This document shows, in pieces, positions 1-4,200 of a DNA stretch of 7,735 nt. Numbering within the stretch: the stretch's first letter is position 1; each line of letters opens with the position of its first letter. The notes beneath the pieces were generated by a model, which worked only from the letters and a program-made list of their open reading frames with translations, was not told the DNA's origin and searched no databases. The stretch comes from an uncultured Bifidobacteriaceae bacterium (GTDB lineage Bacteria; Actinomycetota; Actinomycetes; Actinomycetales; Bifidobacteriaceae): NCBI GenBank assembly GCA_946891915.1, contig CAMPNN010000040.1, positions 1-7,735 on the forward strand. The letters run 5' to 3'. A program made the translations under genes and the position numbers.

Positions 1-1256
1 ATTCGCTTGCAAACTACGACTTTGTTGGTCTTGTTGAGCGCAAGAATGTGCAAACAGACAGTGAAGTTGCGCTTGATAAGATGAATGACGCTGGCGTTGT
101 TGATGATGCTAGTAAGCTTAATGGCGCAAGCGAAACTGATTATGTAAAGAACCCGGAGCTTGGCTTAACTAAAGAAGAGTTGCAAGGCAAAGATTCTAAA
201 CACGAAACTGGCTTAATTGCAAAGTTCAACTGGATGAACGATACGCATGTAACAAACTTAGACGGGTACAATACTGACGATCCTGACGATCCGAACAATT
301 ATACTGTAAATGCTAAGGGCGAAAGAGTTTATAAAGATAAATTCACGCGCTACTTCCATGTGAATAAGGAGCTTACTAAAGAACTTAACAGTGAGCAACA
401 TGATTTTGTGCCGGGTCGCCCAGATTTAGGCAAACGTAGTAAATCGCAGCTTTGCGCAAACGACTTAAACAACACTCTTAACTTAGTTTACGACCGCAAT
501 ACTTACGAGCTTATTTTTGCTGCTCCTAAGAACAGTAATAATGGTATGGGCGGTAAGAATGCTGTTATACATAAAAAGAACAGCAAAGGTGAGACGATTA
601 GCTACTGCTACGCTGGCGGCGGTGATTGTTCGAGCAAGTTAGACAACGAATCTACTTACACGTATGGTAATAGTTTTAATAAAGTAACTAGCAAAGTTGA
701 TCATGATGGTTACCGTGTAAAGGTTCGTTACGGGCAGAGTCTTACTGATGTTTGGCCTAATTCAGATGAAGTAGACTTTATGGATAATGGTAACATTTCT
801 TCATTAGGTTTTTTGATTGGTGGAAATGTTAATGGAGATACTTATGGTACATATCGTGATACTCCTCCATTTCGTTTAACGAAAGAAGAATTTGTTGATC
901 CAAAATTCCATTGGATGTATAAAGATGGCAAGGCTCCGCAGATTAGTGACAAACCTTCAGATGCTAGTGCGCAAAAGTATACTGTAAAAGATAATCAGCG
1001 CCTACTTATTCTTGATTCCTATGATAAAGGTGATGTTGGTGTTGTACAGGTAATCGTCAAAAAACAGAGTATTGCATCTGCAAAAAATGGCGATACTGGC
1101 GATGATATTAAGTATGAGCTTTCTACTGACTCCTATAGTAAGGATGACACGCTTAGTAGTGATTATACCTTTACTCCGCCTTCTATTGCAGGATTTGAGT
1201 CAAAAATAACTAATATTACAAGTAAAAACATTAGTCGTAAAGATGGTGTTAAGGCT
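1..1256 (+). other. N-terminal region of the surface protein, domain not recognised
   Basis: About 418 residues in this window, assigned to no family with confidence. It begins with a polar Asp/Asn/Lys-rich stretch and has an Asp-rich loop, DGYNTDDPDDPNNY, at bases 261-302 that could be a metal-binding or linker loop. The central part looks beta-rich (alternating Tyr, Val and Thr) and holds three of the protein's six cysteines, at bases 453, 606 and 627. The last two are separated by a Gly-rich YAGGGD loop. The end (about 970-1230) has a 'AGFESK' segment faintly like the 'GY' strand of MucBP domains, too weak to call. In large surface adhesins the N-terminal part often carries the ligand-binding domain, so this is the likeliest binding region, by analogy only. 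Confidence 0.5.
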
Positions 1257-4200
1257 GATGAAGATCTCGATTTTGATGACTTCTATGGCAAAGTACATGA
1301 GCTTTATGAAGAAGTAACAGGTGAAGACGCTCCAGACGATGTTCCAGAAGAAGGAGGTGATGAAGATTTTCATGTCCCTGATTATTCTTATGACGAAAAC
1401 GATGAATATGGAGGACTTGCTCTTAAAAAGTTAAATGATGAGATTGCTAGAAGACTTAAAACTGATCCAGCATATAAGAAATATTACGAGTTTAAAAAGA
1501 AGTATCATCTTGAGTTCCGTAAATACGTTGCTGGCTTTGAAAAAAAGCTTAATTTTGGTGATAAGAGTGGTTGTAGAGAATTTGATTCTGATAAAATAGC
1601 AACTCTCGAGTACAAGCGCCAGTCGTACGATGTACAGTTTTATAATGCGGACGGCAATGCTATAACAAAAGACAATGTCGCTGCTACAGAAGAACTGCCG
1701 TTTGAGTATAGCTTGACCAAGCGTGGCAATGCTAAATTGACGGGCAAAGACGCAGACTTGTACTACGACAATGGCAACGTTAAGTCTTACGATGCTTCTG
1801 TAACTAAAGATGATGCTAACGATACGTCTAAGCAGTTCGATGGCAAGTACACTTTCACGCTTAATGGTACTAAGTACTCCATCGTTCGCCCTGATAATTT
1901 GCCAAAAGACTACGTGTTTAAGGGCTGGGCTCTTGATCAGGCTGGCACTCGGTTTATAAATGGCGAAGACAAAGATATTACAGTGCCAGTCAACGGCATT
2001 AAGCTTTACGCTGCGTGGGGTAAGCCAGAAGGTATTAAGCACACTGTAACGCTTAACTACAATATGCCGAAAACCGACGGAAACGGCAAAGAAATAAAGG
2101 ACTCTAACGTAGTTACGAAACAGCAGTTCGATCACTACTATGTTATTAAGGAAAATAAAGATATAAAGGTTCCAACTCGCAAAGGCTACGACTTCTACGG
2201 CTGGGAAATTGACAAGAACGGCACAAAACTTCCGTACGCTTTTGGCAACAAAGTAGTAGAAGATATAACGCTTAATGCAGTGTGGGTTAAGGATACTCGC
2301 TACAACGGTACTTTTAAGCACATATTCTTAAAGCCAGGGTACACGTTTGCTGACTATAAGAATGCTACTGATAAATCAGCCAAAGCCGCGATGGTGGATC
2401 ACATTTCTACTCAAACGGTTTCCGGCTTGCGCGAGCATTTGCGCTACAATGCGGAAGCAGTCTATAGTGACGAAACGCACTTCCCAGATAAGCATTTCAC
2501 GAGCTTTGAAGCTTCGAGCGATGAGAATCAGAATACTGGCGAGTTTATTTACCAAACGTACAATACGCGCAAGTATAAGGTTCGCTATGTAACTATTGGT
2601 AAGGACGGAAAAGAAAAGGATCTTCTTCCAGAAAGCGAAGTCAGCTCTGTAAATCGAAAGTACGACGTAGCATTCTACAAGCCGATTGAAGGCTTTATGC
2701 CGGAAAGCACGCAGCAGAATATTGAATACGCTACTGGCAAAGATGGCAAGCAGATTGGCGAAAAAACATACACCTTCAGATATAAAGACGTTCGCGTGCT
2801 TAAGCGCCAGGATGATACTCAACATCGCCCAACCAACTACACGCGTTACGTGTTCAAAGTGGCCGATGGTCAAGGCTCTATGGGTAAAATTGTTGGTTAT
2901 GATGGCAAGCAGCCTGATGATGCCAGCGGAAGCTTAACTTATGATGTTATAAGCGGTACGAAGGCTTACCAAATGCCTTTGCCTCAAGACCCAATAGCGA
3001 ATAAGGGCTACGAGTTTGCTGGCTGGACTTCTAAGATTTATATAGATGATGGACATGGTGGGCAAAAAGATACTGATGGTTTCGATCGTCTGCCAATTCT
3101 TTCTGAATCTCAACCTAATCCGAAGGTTGTTTACATCGCTAACTTCAAGCTGAAGGCGCCTGTTGCTGCAGCTCCGCAAGTGCTTACGCCAAAGGAGAAT
3201 ATTAGTACCGGAAGTAGTGAGGATGCTAAGAAGCTTATAACGAATGCTTCTGATTATCCAGCTGGTGCTACGTTCAGCTTTGCGCCTGGCGAAAAGTTTG
3301 ACAGCACTCCGGGCTTGCACAAGATTAAAGTGCAAGTGAAGCTTGGCGACGAAAAGCCAGCTGCAGCTGAAGTGCTGTACCGTGTGCTTCCAGATTTGGT
3401 GTACGAAAGCGATTGGGATAAGTTTAAAGCTACAGATTACGGCAGCGCGCATGCTGGCGATTACGTGCCGATTAAGTTTACCGGTAAGAACGATGAAGGC
3501 AAGCTGATTGGTCACGATAGCGATAATACTGATACTCCTGTTGGTGCCACTACTACGCTTACTGCTTACGTTTATAAAGGTAAGGATGTTAGAATCCGCG
3601 TGCCGCAGGCCTTCGGCAATGATTACAGCAACCAGCATTACCACTATGTGTTCAAGGGTTGGGCGACGAAAGTTGTAGAACCGACTCCTAGTACGCCTTC
3701 TTCTGGCACGACGAAGCCAGATGCGACTAAGCCAGAGGAGAAGAAGCAAGAGCAGACGTTTGACATAAATTCAAGCGACCGCTACAAGAACGTCAAGTTA
3801 GACAACGGCGTAACTTACCACGCTATTTACAAGCGAATCGACTACTTCTCGAGTTCGTCCGATAACGGAACAGTTCCAGAAGATTCTGTAATTGCAATCT
3901 TCAAGCCTGCTCCAGGACGAAAGTGGAAGAAAGACGGCACAAGTGGTCCTAAGGTGTTCTACGTAAAGAAGGGCACTGATCTTTCCAAAATCACGAAGAC
4001 TGTTGATGGGAAGACAGTGAATGTTCTTGAGATGCTTCAAAACAATCTCACCAACCCTACTGGCAAGTGGTCTCGAAGCAGCATGCTTAACGATGGTAAG
4101 ACAGTTGATGCTATTGCTGATGTAGCTAACTCTACCGGCAAATGGCAGGTCAACGAGCCATTCCAAGAGTTCGTGGCAGATCAAGCTCCTTGGATAGAGC

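Noticed and set aside
1431..2321. Long open frame on the minus strand (296 codons) opposite the surface protein gene
   Set aside because: The protein is a compositionally odd, hydrophobic shadow with no recognisable domain, and the plus frame here has clear InlB-B-type repeats.
2934..3749. Minus-strand open frame (271 codons), with similar ones at 2376-2873, 3798-4235, 5526-5966 and 6014-6667
   Set aside because: All lie opposite well-supported domains of the giant protein, have no family signature and are spread along the gene as expected from its codon usage.
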